Shown: positions 25,951 through 34,840, counted from the first letter of the stretch. The stretch: DNA of 64,000 bases from DASTCZ01 sp963704455 (GCA_963704455.1 OY969905.1:2418001-2482000), one strand, 5' to 3'. Made by a program: numbers and translations. The notes: generated from the letters alone by a model not told the origin.

Positions 25951-26373
25951 ATGCACGATTCCGCCACTAAGTCCGCAAAAGTCCGTTGGGTGGGAGCAGA
26001 ACAATTTGTTGCCGTCGGCCCATCCGGTCACGCTGTCCCGCTGGATTCCGACCGCCAGTCAAACACTGCTCCGGGGCCGATGGAGTTGTTGCTTCTCGCG
26101 CTGGGCTCCTGCACCGCCACCGACGTCGTCTCCATCCTCAAGAAGAAACGCCAGAAACTCGACGCGCTCGATGTGGAGGTCACTGGTGAGCGCGCCCCCG
26201 AGCCCCCCATGGTCTGGACCAAGTTGCAAATCGTCTATCGCTTGCGTGGAAAGCTCGACGACAAGGCCGTGCGCGACGCCATCGAGTTAAGCGAAACCAA
26301 ATATTGCTCCGTCGCAGCCATGCTGCGAAAAACGGCGCAAATATCCTTCCGCTTCGAAATCACGCCTTCCTGA
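25951..26373 (+). CDS. OsmC/Ohr-family protein (YhfA-like)
   Basis: This 140-residue thiol-dependent peroxidase-fold protein carries the two family cysteines in LLALGSCTATDVVSILKKKR (about residue 55) and LSETKYCSVAAMLRKTA (about residue 115). The sequence resembles the YhfA branch (CTATDVV) more than true Ohr. Family members reduce organic hydroperoxides, and some are reported to work on persulfides. GGAG lies upstream of the ATG. It converges with an MBL-rhodanese gene 36 bp away, which supports a thiol or sulfur role but does not prove it. Confidence 0.85.
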   Translation: MHDSATKSAKVRWVGAEQFVAVGPSGHAVPLDSDRQSNTAPGPMELLLLALGSCTATDVVSILKKKRQKLDALDVEVTGERAPEPPMVWTKLQIVYRLRGKLDDKAVRDAIELSETKYCSVAAMLRKTAQISFRFEITPS

Positions 26374-26409
26374 AAATTGTCGTGGGACAAAACGGAATAT
26401 GCGGTGGGA

Positions 26410-27876
26410 CTACTGTGCCCGGCTTGCACCTTCATGCGTGTCCGCAACCCTCTGCGATATCTTCGGCAGCGCGTGCGCTTCCCACGCGTCAAATCCGCCG
26501 GTAAGGCTTGCGACCGTCGCAAACCCGGCCCGCTCCAATAAACTCGCCGCGATCGCGCTGCGGTAGCCGCTCTTGCAATGCACTGCCAGAGGCCGCGCGG
26601 GATCAAGGTCCGCAAGAAGTCTTTTGCTTGCCTCTCTATTCGGCGCCAGCAAAGCCGCGAATTGATTGAGCGGCTTTAAGTGGCTCTCGGCGATGTGCCC
26701 CGTCTCCCACTCAGCGGGACGCCGCACATCCAATACCTGAATCTCATTTCCTGCGGCCAGCAAATTCCGTAGCTCGATTGCGCTCACTTGCGCCGATTGC
26801 GCCACGCGCCGCCCGCTGCGTTGCCACGCATCAATCCCGCCTTCCACATAACCCATCACTCGCTCGATCCCCACACGCGCCAGCCGCATTCGCGACTCCT
26901 CGACCCGCTCCTCATCCTCCGCCAACAGCACAATCGGTTGGTCCAGTCCGATAATCGCGCCCGCCCACGAAGCATATTGTCCCGAAAGCGCGATGTGTAC
27001 CGAGCCCGGAATGTGCGCCGCAAAATAGTCCCCCGATGGCCGCGTATCCAGCACTATCGCTCCCCCCTGCGCAATGGACGTAAGCCGCCCCACCTGTTCG
27101 GCCGTCAACGCCGCGAGAGGCTTCAATTCCTCCATCGCCTCCGCACCTTCGCGGTTTATTTCCGCGTCGCGGCTAAAATATCCCGGCCGCTCCGGCAAAT
27201 CCGTAGTCAACATTCGGACGAATGCTTCTCGCGTCATCGCTTGCAGCGCATAATTGAATTGCTTCTCTTTGCCAATCGTCGAGCTTCGCTCGCTCCCAAT
27301 GCTCCGTCCACACAACGATCCCGCTCCGTGCGCCGGAAAAACCTGCACGCCATCCGCAAGCCGCAGCAATTTCCCCTGCAAACTGTCGTAGAGCATCCCC
27401 GCTAGTTGCTGCGCCGTAAATTCGGGCGAAAGGTCGGGCCTGCCCACATCGCCGATAAAAAGAGTATCGCCCGTCAGAACCGCCCAGGGCTCCCTGCCGC
27501 GTTCATGATCCGTCACCACCACGCACATGCTTTCCGGCGTGTGCCCCGGCGTCTCAAGAAATGTAAGCTCGCATTTGCCAAACGCAATCTTCTCGCCATC
27601 GTGCATCGCGCGATGCCCAAACTTCGCGCCTGCTTTATCGCTGATGCAAATTGTGGCTCCTGTCCGCGCCGCCAGTTCCGTGTGCCCGGAAACAAAATCC
27701 GCGTGCAGGTGCGTCTCAATCACATAAGCAATGCGCAGCCCTTGCTGCTTCGCCTCTTCCAGATAGATCTCAACGTCCCGCTGCGGGTCCACCACCGCCG
27801 CGATCCCCTCAGACCCAATCATGTAGGAAGCGTGCGCCAGGCACGTCAAATAGAACGGCTGAAATTTCACGAACAT
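26410..27876 (-). CDS. persulfide dioxygenase-like MBL-fold protein with two rhodanese domains
   Basis: The 488-residue protein combines an ETHE1-like metallo-beta-lactamase domain (about residues 1-245) with two rhodanese domains (about 255-355 and 370-475). Metal ligands are seen in ETHLHADFVSGH, LETPGHTPES, LTGDTLFIGDVGRPDL and FPAHGAGSLCG. The first rhodanese domain has no cysteine at the active-site loop (VLLAEDEERVEE). The second has VHCKSGYRSAIA and should be active. The order matches CstB-type proteins, which oxidise persulfides or polysulfides with oxygen to sulfite/thiosulfate. It is monocistronic and convergent with OsmC. Confidence 0.85.
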   Translation of the reverse strand: MFVKFQPFYLTCLAHASYMIGSEGIAAVVDPQRDVEIYLEEAKQQGLRIAYVIETHLHADFVSGHTELAARTGATICISDKAGAKFGHRAMHDGEKIAFGKCELTFLETPGHTPESMCVVVTDHERGREPWAVLTGDTLFIGDVGRPDLSPEFTAQQLAGMLYDSLQGKLLRLADGVQVFPAHGAGSLCGRSIGSERSSTIGKEKQFNYALQAMTREAFVRMLTTDLPERPGYFSRDAEINREGAEAMEELKPLAALTAEQVGRLTSIAQGGAIVLDTRPSGDYFAAHIPGSVHIALSGQYASWAGAIIGLDQPIVLLAEDEERVEESRMRLARVGIERVMGYVEGGIDAWQRSGRRVAQSAQVSAIELRNLLAAGNEIQVLDVRRPAEWETGHIAESHLKPLNQFAALLAPNREASKRLLADLDPARPLAVHCKSGYRSAIAASLLERAGFATVASLTGGFDAWEAHALPKISQRVADTHEGASRAQ

Positions 27877-28037
27877 TCCTCGCGGATTTTTCGTTCTGGG
27901 GAGCCTTCCACTCGAAAAAGTCTAACACACTTTCCCCGTTCATTCTCTGCGTCGCGCCGCCTTGTCTGCCCCGCGCCATTCCCATACAATCACCATTTGC
28001 GTATTTCGGCTTGCAATCATCAGAAGGACGGACACGA

Positions 28038-29033
28038 ATGTCCCACAGGATTCAAGCGAAGATCACCGGCGTAGGCTGCTACGTCCCCCCGCGCGTAGTC
28101 ACAAACGTCGACCTTGAAAAGATTGTGGAAACCACCGACGAGTGGATCCGCACCCGCACCGGCATTCGTGAGCGCCATTATGCCGACCCCGGCGTCGCCG
28201 CCTCTCACCTCGCCACTGAAGCCGCTCGCCAGCTCCTTGCTCTGAAACAACTCGACCCCGTGGAACTCGACATGATCATTGTCGCCAGCGTCACGCCCGA
28301 TATGATGTTCCCCGCCACCGCGTGCCTCGTCCAGGACCGCATCGGCGCGAAAAAAGCCTGGGGATTCGATCTTTCCGGCGCGTGCTCCGGCTTCGTCTAC
28401 GCGCTCACCGTCGGCGCCCAGTTCGTCGGTGCCGGCTCGCACAAAAAAGTCATGGTCATCGGCAGCGACGTTATGACCTCCATCCTCGATTTCAAGGACC
28501 GCGCCACTTGCGTCCTTTTCGGCGATGGCGCAGGCGCCGTCCTCCTCGAACCCGCGGATGACGACAACTGCATTCTCGATTTTCGCCACGACATCGACGG
28601 CTCCGGCGGCTGCTTCCTCTACATGCCCGGAGGCGGCTCGCTGAATCCTGCCACGCATGAGACCGTCGAGAAACGCATGCATTACGTCTTTCAGGAGGGT
28701 CAAAACGTTTTCAAGTACGCCGTGCGCCGCATGGCGGATGTCTCCGCCCAGATCCTCGAAGAAAACGGCTTCACCAGCCGCGACCTCAAGCTCGTCGTCC
28801 CTCACCAAGCCAATCTGCGTATCATCCAGGCCATGCAGCAGCGCTTGGGCGTTGCAGACGAAAAAGTGGTTGTGAACATCGACCGTTTCGGAAACACGAC
28901 TGCGGGCACCATCCCCCTCTGCCTGCGCGACGCCCTCGACCAGGGCCGCCTCAAGAAGGGCGACCTTATCCTCCTCGTCACCGTCGGTGCGGGCTATACC
29001 ACCGGCACCGTTCTCCTCCGCTGGGCGTACTGA
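28038..29033 (+). CDS. fabH: beta-ketoacyl-ACP synthase III
   Basis: This enzyme starts fatty-acid synthesis by condensing acyl-CoA with malonyl-ACP. The triad is complete: Cys116 (DLSGACSGFVY), His256 (VPHQANLRI) and Asn286 (DRFGNTTAGTIP). The TTDEWIRTRTGIRERH N-terminal signature and GAGYTTGTVLLRW end are typical of FabH. At 331 residues the length is normal. I chose the ATG at 28038, where homology begins, with AGAAGGA upstream. The open frame continues 129 codons upstream but is not protein-like there. No other fab genes are adjacent. Confidence 0.93.
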   Translation: MSHRIQAKITGVGCYVPPRVVTNVDLEKIVETTDEWIRTRTGIRERHYADPGVAASHLATEAARQLLALKQLDPVELDMIIVASVTPDMMFPATACLVQDRIGAKKAWGFDLSGACSGFVYALTVGAQFVGAGSHKKVMVIGSDVMTSILDFKDRATCVLFGDGAGAVLLEPADDDNCILDFRHDIDGSGGCFLYMPGGGSLNPATHETVEKRMHYVFQEGQNVFKYAVRRMADVSAQILEENGFTSRDLKLVVPHQANLRIIQAMQQRLGVADEKVVVNIDRFGNTTAGTIPLCLRDALDQGRLKKGDLILLVTVGAGYTTGTVLLRWAY

Positions 29034-29141
29034 AATCCCTCACGCGGAACGCCAATTGAAAGCCCATGGAAGGCTCACGGAAAGCCTCCTTGCCAGTTCC
29101 AAATTATGTGATTTGCACTGCCTGGAAGAAAACGGGGACTG

Positions 29142-29531
29142 TTACCGCGATCGCATCTCGGCCGCGTAAGCCAGGTTTTGCGTCAATCGCTGATCCACCA
29201 GCACCGCGACATATCGTGAGCACGTCGCCAATTCCCCTTGTGCCCATTCGTGAAGGGCTGGCAGCTTGCACAGTACGCTGACTGCCGAATAGTAGGCGCG
29301 CAATGTAGTCAGGCTGTCCTGCCGGGCGCCTAGTGTGGGCGTAAGCCGGTGCAGGCTCATCAGTGCTCCAAAGTCCTCTGCCACGGGGGTTTCGTGGTCA
29401 AGGCCCGAAAAGAGCGGGAACCGTTCTGAGAGCGGCTGGGAAGCGTATCCAGCAATCGTTGAACGCCAATAATACAGGCCAAACTGCGCCGTGGCGCCCA
29501 TTGCCGCGATAAGGATGACTACGCTGATCAT
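29142..29531 (-). CDS. hypothetical secreted or membrane-anchored protein
   Basis: This 129-residue ORF has an N-terminal hydrophobic segment (ISVVILIAAMGATAQFGLYYW) that looks like a signal anchor, and a mature part of mixed helices ending LVDQRLTQNLAYAAEMRSR. GAGGGA is close to the ATG. I recognise no family. Coding status rests on the plausible N-terminus and balanced composition only. It stands alone between fabH and an intergenic gap. Confidence 0.5.
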   Translation of the reverse strand: MISVVILIAAMGATAQFGLYYWRSTIAGYASQPLSERFPLFSGLDHETPVAEDFGALMSLHRLTPTLGARQDSLTTLRAYYSAVSVLCKLPALHEWAQGELATCSRYVAVLVDQRLTQNLAYAAEMRSR

Positions 29532-29928
29532 TTCCCTCAGCCTCTGCGTACAGAATGCCTTCTGCGTCCGCTCACAACAATAGAGCCTTCGTACTACCGG
29601 CCGTCACCACTAGTCCTGTGTCGCATAATAGCCAGTCGGAAGGCTCGGGCGTAAAAAAGCGAAAACCGGGCGAAACCCAGTATCGACGCCAGCAAAATCG
29701 CGATGGAACGGGTCACCATGATCCAAGCGTAATGGTAAACAAACCATCAACATTCCCACAATAGAACATCCGTACCAATCAGGCGAATACCCGTGGATAC
29801 TGGTCCAATGTTGAACAAGCATACGAATTCAGCCTGATAAGGCGAGAAAACGCAGCCTAATCCTCGTTTTTCGGAGAACCCGGAACCCTGCCGCTTTCCC
29901 AGCAATGCGGTCACGCTATCGCCCAAAA
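29532..29928. other. intergenic region (about 400 bp), no supported gene
   Basis: Only short, low-quality reading frames are present; none has an SD plus a protein-like sequence. The region is less GC-rich than the flanks. It may hold decayed sequence. No RNA gene is recognised. Confidence 0.4.
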
Positions 29929-30660
29929 TCATCGCTCGCCGTGTTGCAGCGGGAACCCCGCCCAGGCATTGGCCAGCCCGAGCACTTCCCGAAGGACGTC
30001 CTGCGCATCACCCGTTCTCCGCCACCAGTGTGCCCCGTCGTAGCCGTCCTCGCGCGCGTACCGCACAATCAGCGCGGGATCGTCCCCCACCAGTTTGCGC
30101 CACAGAGTGTGCACCCGTCGCGTATGTGCCTTTGACGTGACAATGATTACCCGGTGGATGCCCGCTTCACGCGCGGTCTTTGCGATCGCGCGCACTTCGT
30201 CCTCGGTGTTGTAAATTGGGGGCTCCAGCACTCGGATTGCTTCGACGGGTACGCCAAGCTGTATCAAAACTTTCTGGTTGTAAAAAGTCTCGCCGAGATA
30301 ATCAATCCCCAGTTCGTGCAGTTCGGCGGTTGCGTCCTCGGGACGAGTCACCCAGATTTCCGGCGCGAAGTTGCCGTGATAAATTTCCGCCGCTTCGCGC
30401 GCGCGCATCGGGAGCCCGCCGCTCAACACCACGGCCGCGCGCGAAGGCTGCAGCGCATCTTCCACCACCAGCCACTGGCCCACGCCACGGAAAATCCACG
30501 TGCCAATCACGCCGAGTACGGTCAGCACCACCAGCGTCCACAGCAAGCGTCGGCGCCAACGCCGGGAAATTCTCAACGCGGCACCGCCGCCCGCGCCACC
30601 CTCGGTGTCCGCTCTACCACTAGTTTTCCCATCACTCTCTGTAAATGATCGGCGCGGCAA
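29929..30660 (-). CDS. DUF218 (YdcF/SanA/ElyC-like) membrane protein
   Basis: The 243-residue protein has a Gly/Arg-rich N-terminal tail, one membrane helix (LLWTLVVLTVLGVIGTWIF) and a DUF218 domain: AAVVLSGGLPMRAREAAEIY, EPPIYNTEDEVRAIAKTARE and HRVIIVTSKAHTRRVHTLWR. The NTxDEv and TSxxHxxR motifs are the family core. ElyC and SanA of this family affect the envelope and vancomycin sensitivity, but the reaction is unknown. It starts 9 bp after a small zinc-ribbon gene and is probably co-transcribed with it. Confidence 0.8.
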   Translation of the reverse strand: MPRRSFTESDGKTSGRADTEGGAGGGAALRISRRWRRRLLWTLVVLTVLGVIGTWIFRGVGQWLVVEDALQPSRAAVVLSGGLPMRAREAAEIYHGNFAPEIWVTRPEDATAELHELGIDYLGETFYNQKVLIQLGVPVEAIRVLEPPIYNTEDEVRAIAKTAREAGIHRVIIVTSKAHTRRVHTLWRKLVGDDPALIVRYAREDGYDGAHWWRRTGDAQDVLREVLGLANAWAGFPLQHGER

Positions 30661-30669
30661 ACGGATTTC

Positions 30670-30885
30670 TTACTTCGATTCACGGGATGGTCTCTCCGTC
30701 GCCGGAAGCGTCTCGCAAAGGATCATGTTGTAGTGGCGGCGGTCGCACATCTCGCACCGGAACGGCCGGAGCAACACCAGCGGGAGAAACAATACTTCTG
30801 ACAAACCGCGGCGGTGCGAGCGCCGCACGTCGAAGCTGCCGCAATAAGGACAAATGGCGACGAGCAAACGGCGCCGGTGACTCAT
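30670..30885 (-). CDS. small zinc-ribbon protein
   Basis: The 71-residue protein has a double-Cys pair CPYCGS (residues 12-17) and a second pair CEMCD (about 44-48), separated by a hydrophobic/basic stretch (RGLSEVLFLPLVLLRPFR). Four spaced Cys form a likely zinc ribbon. The middle segment is short for a full membrane span but could be peripheral. The function is unknown. It lies 9 bp before the DUF218 gene on the same strand. Confidence 0.65.
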   Translation of the reverse strand: MSHRRRLLVAICPYCGSFDVRRSHRRGLSEVLFLPLVLLRPFRCEMCDRRHYNMILCETLPATERPSRESK

Positions 30886-31102
30886 ACCAATCCCCCTTGC
30901 CTTGCCGAATCCTACCTTTCGCTCCCATCCCGGTCAATACGCCGGTCAACGTCACCATACATGTCGCGGTCAATTGACTTTGCCGCAACGCCGTCACATC
31001 TGGGCTTCTGCAGCGGCGCGACTCACGCTAGAATCATCGCGCCATGCATTCAACAAACGGCGCGGCACGCAGCCCGCGCATCTGCCAACAAAGTCGGAAT
31101 CC

Positions 31103-32044
31103 ATGCGCGCGGTAATCACCGGCGGCGCGGGTTTTCTCGGCTCGCATCTCTGCGACGCCATGCTCCTCCGCGGCTGGGAAGTTCTCTGCATAGACAATCT
31201 CATCACCGGGCGTGAGGAAAATATCGCGCATCTTGCAAGCGACGCAAGATTTAAGGCGATGGCGCATGATGTTTCCCGCTACATCGAAGTCCCCGGCCCC
31301 GTCGAAGCCGTGCTGCATTTCGCTTCACCCGCCAGCCCCGTGGACTACCTCGCGCATCCGATTCCAACTCTAAAAGTCGGCTCGCTCGGCACGCACAATG
31401 CGCTCGGCCTCGCGAAAGCAAAGGGCGCGAAATTTCTGCTGGCGTCCACTTCCGAATGCTATGGCGACCCCGAAGTGAGCCCGCAGCCGGAAACTTACTG
31501 GGGCCACGTGAATCCCATCGGCCCGCGCGGCGTTTATGACGAAGCCAAGCGATTCGCCGAAGCCATGACCATGGCCTACCACCGCTTCCACAATCTCGAC
31601 ACGCGCATCGTGCGCATCTTCAACACTTACGGCCCGCGCATGCGCCTTCGTGACGGCCGCGCACTGCCCAACTTTGTGCATCAGGCTCTGATGGGCCAGC
31701 CGATTACCGTATATGGCGATGGCAAGCAGACGCGCAGCTTCTGCTACGTCAGCGATCTCATCGACGGAATCTGCAAATTGCTCGATTCCGATGAGCACCT
31801 GCCCACCAACATCGGCAATCCGCAGGAAATTACCATCCTCGAATTCGCCGAGCGCATCCGCGCGCTCACCGGCGCCAAAGTCCCCATCGAATTCCGCCCG
31901 CTCCCGCAAGACGACCCCAAGCAGCGCTGCCCCGACATCACCAAAGCCAGGCGCATCCTCCACTGGGAACCAAAGGTCTCTCTCGAAGAAGGCCTCCGCC
32001 TCACGCTCGCCTACTTCAAGCGACAATTCGCCGCCATTTCATAA
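31103..32044 (+). CDS. UDP-glucuronate decarboxylase / UDP-xylose synthase (extended SDR)
   Basis: This 313-residue extended SDR converts UDP-glucuronate to UDP-xylose. The NAD motif is ITGGAGFLGSHLCDAML (residues 5-21). The active site holds TSECYGDPEVSPQPETYWG and YDEAKRFAEAM (YxxxK), both signatures of UXS. NTYGPRMRLRDGRALPNF and GDGKQTRSFCYVSDLI follow. The substrate would be made by the UDP-glucose dehydrogenase at 39.6 kb. I chose the ATG at 31103 because the Rossmann strand starts there; the frame open to 30902 is not protein-like. No SD is evident. Confidence 0.88.
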   Translation: MRAVITGGAGFLGSHLCDAMLLRGWEVLCIDNLITGREENIAHLASDARFKAMAHDVSRYIEVPGPVEAVLHFASPASPVDYLAHPIPTLKVGSLGTHNALGLAKAKGAKFLLASTSECYGDPEVSPQPETYWGHVNPIGPRGVYDEAKRFAEAMTMAYHRFHNLDTRIVRIFNTYGPRMRLRDGRALPNFVHQALMGQPITVYGDGKQTRSFCYVSDLIDGICKLLDSDEHLPTNIGNPQEITILEFAERIRALTGAKVPIEFRPLPQDDPKQRCPDITKARRILHWEPKVSLEEGLRLTLAYFKRQFAAIS

Positions 32045-32048
32045 TCCT

Positions 32049-32068
32049 GCACGGGCTTTAACCTGTGT
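32049..32068. repeat. REP-like imperfect palindrome, copy 1
   Basis: The 20-base segment GCACGGGCTTTAACCTGTGT forms a short hairpin and matches 17 of 20 bases of the palindrome at 38907-38926. It lies 5 bp after the UDP-xylose synthase stop. Confidence 0.5.
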
Positions 32069-32148
32069 CTTTGCCGGGGTTCGCACTCTTCGTTCTGAAG
32101 ATTGCGAATTCGCGGCGAGCTCGGAGGTTTTCGTGTGTCAATGCGGCG

Positions 32149-34017
32149 TCACGTTGCCTCGGGTGATTCCGTTTCCTCGCGAGTCTTTTTGCCGGGCAGA
32201 AAAAATCTAAAGTCGAGCGTTCTTTCACGCCGGCGCTCTTCCTCCAGATGCCGCGTGCGCGCCTTTAGTAAGTCATTCAGCGAAACCAGTCCCAGAAATT
32301 TTCTCGTGCCCCGCTCCACAACTGGCATTCGCGTGAAACCCGTTTCTGCCATCCGGTTCACCACCACTCGCAGCGGTTCGTCCGGGAACGCTTCCACTGC
32401 ATTTGTTCGCGCCAGATCACCGAGACGTCGCGCAAGCGCCGCGTCTCCCTCCTCTTCCGTCCGGCGCTTGATATCCCCCCTCGTCAACACGCCGGCCAGC
32501 TCGCCTCCCGCGTAAACGACCGGCAGCAACCTTTGGTCCTGACGGTGTTCCATGCGCCATGATTTCCCGATTTCTCCCAGCGTCCTCTCTGCGGGCAGTA
32601 CCGCGACCTTCGTCCGCATCACCTCGCGCGCATAAAGAATTTCCAATGGATCCACGGCATACTCGCGGCTCAGGTGAAACCCACGCCTCGAAACCTTCTC
32701 CGTCAAAATGGATCTTTTCAGCGTCAGTACGGTGAAAGCGTGTGCGATTACGCTGGCGACCAGCAACGGCAAAAATACGTTTGCGTCGTGCGTCAGCTCA
32801 AATGCAAATACTATGCTCGTGAACGGAGAGCGCATTGTTCCGCCAAGAATCGCGCCCATGCAGATCAGCGGCCAGAAACCAGCGCCTTCGTTCGGCAGAA
32901 ACATCCCGAGGAGGCCACCCAACGCTCCGCCCATCATCAACAGCGGCGCTAGGACTCCCCCGGAAGTACCGGACCCGAGCGAGACCGACCAAATGAACCA
33001 TTTGACGAATAGTACGCCGAGAATCACGTGGGTTGTCACGCTCCCCTGAAGCAGCGCTCCGATGGTGTCGTAACCCACGCCCAGAGCCTGCGGAAAAATC
33101 AATCCTCCCAACCCGATCACCAACCCGCCGATTGCCGGCCACCACATCCAATGAATTCTTAGCCGCTGGAAGACGTCCTCCGCCGCGTACACCGACATCG
33201 TCAGAAGTGCAGATAGTCCCCCGGCCAAAACCCCAACGAGTACGCAGCCGGCCAGCCCTTTCAATCCGATGTACAACGGATGGGCGGGAACAGGAAACAG
33301 TGGCCCAAACCCAAGAAGATACCGGCGCGCCACGGCAGCCACCGCGCTGGCCAGCGCCACAGGGATCAAGCTGCGCGGCTTCCACTCGAATAGCAGAAGC
33401 TCGACGGCAAGAAGAACCGCTGCAACCGGCGAGGCAAACGTCGCGGACATTCCTCCCGCGGCGCCCGCCACCAGGAGCGTCTTGCGCTCCGCGCTCGTCA
33501 GATGGAACAGTTGGGCGATCATTGAGCCAAAGGCCCCGCCCGTCATGATAATCGGGCCTTCCGCGCCGAACGGGCCGCCCGACCCGATCGATATTGCCGA
33601 AGAAATTGGTTTCAGAAGCGCGACCTTCGGCTCGATACGGCTTCCCTTCAGCAGAATGGACTCGATCGCCTCGGGTATGCCGTGCCCCCGGATCCGCTCC
33701 GAGCCATACCTTGCCATGATCCCGATGATGAGTGCCCCGCCAATGGGAATGAAAACGCTGTAAATTCCCAGGTGGTTCCCCGCCGGTGAAACCATCGCCG
33801 TGCTCCACCTGCCGAAATAGAACAGGTTTGTGAATAGTCCGATTAAGCGCAACAGCGCCAGCGCGACAAACGCGCAGACCACGCCAATCACCATGGCCAG
33901 CATGGAGATTGGCGCAACGCGCCAAGTTGTCGTGAAGTCCCCTAGCACATCATTGCGTTCCAGTCTTTTCACACTACTCGCGATATCAATTGGATTCGCT
34001 TTGTTTTCCTTACCCAC
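32149..34017 (-). CDS. ClC-family chloride channel/antiporter with two CBS domains
   Basis: The 622-residue membrane protein has about ten hydrophobic helices. Ion-path motifs are visible: GSGGPFGAEGPI (near residue 150), whose Glu is the gating glutamate, and GSGTSGGVLAPLLMMGG. A cytosolic CBS pair occupies about residues 475-610 (MRTKVAVLPAERTLGEI, LPVVYAGGELAGVLTRGDI, TRMPVVERGTRKFLGLVSLNDLL). The gating Glu allows H+/Cl- exchange. I chose GTG at 34017, which overlaps the MarR stop by 8 bp (coupling). The longest frame starts at 34101 inside marR and is less likely. Probably controlled by that MarR protein. Confidence 0.85.
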   Translation of the reverse strand: MGKENKANPIDIASSVKRLERNDVLGDFTTTWRVAPISMLAMVIGVVCAFVALALLRLIGLFTNLFYFGRWSTAMVSPAGNHLGIYSVFIPIGGALIIGIMARYGSERIRGHGIPEAIESILLKGSRIEPKVALLKPISSAISIGSGGPFGAEGPIIMTGGAFGSMIAQLFHLTSAERKTLLVAGAAGGMSATFASPVAAVLLAVELLLFEWKPRSLIPVALASAVAAVARRYLLGFGPLFPVPAHPLYIGLKGLAGCVLVGVLAGGLSALLTMSVYAAEDVFQRLRIHWMWWPAIGGLVIGLGGLIFPQALGVGYDTIGALLQGSVTTHVILGVLFVKWFIWSVSLGSGTSGGVLAPLLMMGGALGGLLGMFLPNEGAGFWPLICMGAILGGTMRSPFTSIVFAFELTHDANVFLPLLVASVIAHAFTVLTLKRSILTEKVSRRGFHLSREYAVDPLEILYAREVMRTKVAVLPAERTLGEIGKSWRMEHRQDQRLLPVVYAGGELAGVLTRGDIKRRTEEEGDAALARRLGDLARTNAVEAFPDEPLRVVVNRMAETGFTRMPVVERGTRKFLGLVSLNDLLKARTRHLEEERRRERTLDFRFFLPGKKTREETESPEAT

Positions 34018-34492
34018 GATTGTGTCGCACCGCTTTCTTGGTTTTATTCCCCGCTCTTTTTCTTCCGCGTTGTTGCCGCTTTCGCCCCAAGACCATTTCA
34101 ATTGCGTTCACCAGCGCCGCCCCGCCCCCCCGCAACTCTGTAATCCTTTGCCGCGCCACCTGTTCAAGCAATTTCTCCCCGCGTGGCAGCAGAGTCACGA
34201 GGACGCACCGCCGGTCAGCCGGGATTCGTTTCCGCTGGACATACCCGTGCTTCTCCAGTCGGTCGATTAGCTCAACCGTGGTGTTGTGCTTCAGCGCCAG
34301 CCGCTCCGCCAGCGTCCGGATAGTCGCTTTCGCCCCGCTCGGGAGCCCGCGCACCGCAAGTAGTAGAAAATATTGCTGCGGTTCGAGCCCCGTTTGGAGC
34401 GCTGCGGCATCCCCTTCCCGAAGGAAATGGAGTATCCGGTAGCGCAGCTCGGCCAGCGCCTGAAAGTTCGCGGTCGCAATCTTCAGTGGCAC
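34010..34492 (-). CDS. MarR-family transcriptional regulator
   Basis: This 160-residue winged-helix regulator has an N-terminal helix, LEPQQYFLLLAV, the helix-turn-helix ATIRTLAERLALKHNTTVELIDRLEKHG and the wing VQRKRIPADRRCVLVTLLPRG (the 'DRR' wing is typical of MarR). The tail (RKRQQRGRKRAGNKTKK) is very basic. A 17-bp palindrome 9 bp before its start is the likely autoregulatory operator. The ClC gene follows with an 8-bp overlap, so it is the likely controlled target. The ligand is unknown. Confidence 0.88.
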   Translation of the reverse strand: MPLKIATANFQALAELRYRILHFLREGDAAALQTGLEPQQYFLLLAVRGLPSGAKATIRTLAERLALKHNTTVELIDRLEKHGYVQRKRIPADRRCVLVTLLPRGEKLLEQVARQRITELRGGGAALVNAIEMVLGRKRQQRGRKRAGNKTKKAVRHNRG

Positions 34493-34501
34493 GATTCAAT
34501 T

Positions 34502-34518
34502 ATATCGTAATACGATAT
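34502..34518. promoter_or_regulatory. 17-bp perfect palindrome, probable MarR operator
   Basis: ATATCGTA-A-TACGATAT is a perfect 8+1+8 inverted repeat just upstream of the MarR start codon (34492). The size and symmetry suit a MarR dimer. Confidence 0.75.
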
Positions 34519-34629
34519 GTAAGCAACTGACACGAGTAGCGGAATGCGCCTTATCAGTTACGAATCAGAAGCAGTTGAACCCGCTGGGCAGAAAATCAGG
34601 TGGAGGTACTAAATCTGCTTTAATAGCCA

Positions 34630-34692
34630 ATGGATATTCTGTCTCTGAATGGCGCAAATAATGTTCCTATCGAATTCCGCCCGCTCCCGTGA
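34630..34692 (+). pseudogene. relic of a UDP-xylose-synthase-like gene fragment
   Basis: A 20-codon frame ends in NGANNVPIEFRPLP and a stop. Its last 21 coding bases (34669-34689) are identical to 31886-31906 inside the UDP-xylose synthase gene, where the protein reads TGAKVPIEFRPLP, and the match extends with two mismatches 6 bases further left. It looks like a small copied or decayed piece rather than a gene. Confidence 0.4.
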
Positions 34693-34819
34693 AGCAACCT
34701 TGACTCCTTGACTTACATTTGCCTCGCGACGAAAATCGCGCCCCCCTCACAGTAGAAGAGTGTGCCCTGGTCCATTCATAGAGAGCCGTTACAGTGGCCA
34801 CGGCATATCCCTCCCTCTC

Positions 34820-34840
34820 TTGGGTTGACATTTTACCCAA
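34820..34840. promoter_or_regulatory. PadR operator 1 (TTGGGT-N9-ACCCAA)
   Basis: A perfect 6-bp inverted repeat with a 9-bp spacer overlaps the -35 box of the padR promoter. Confidence 0.65.
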
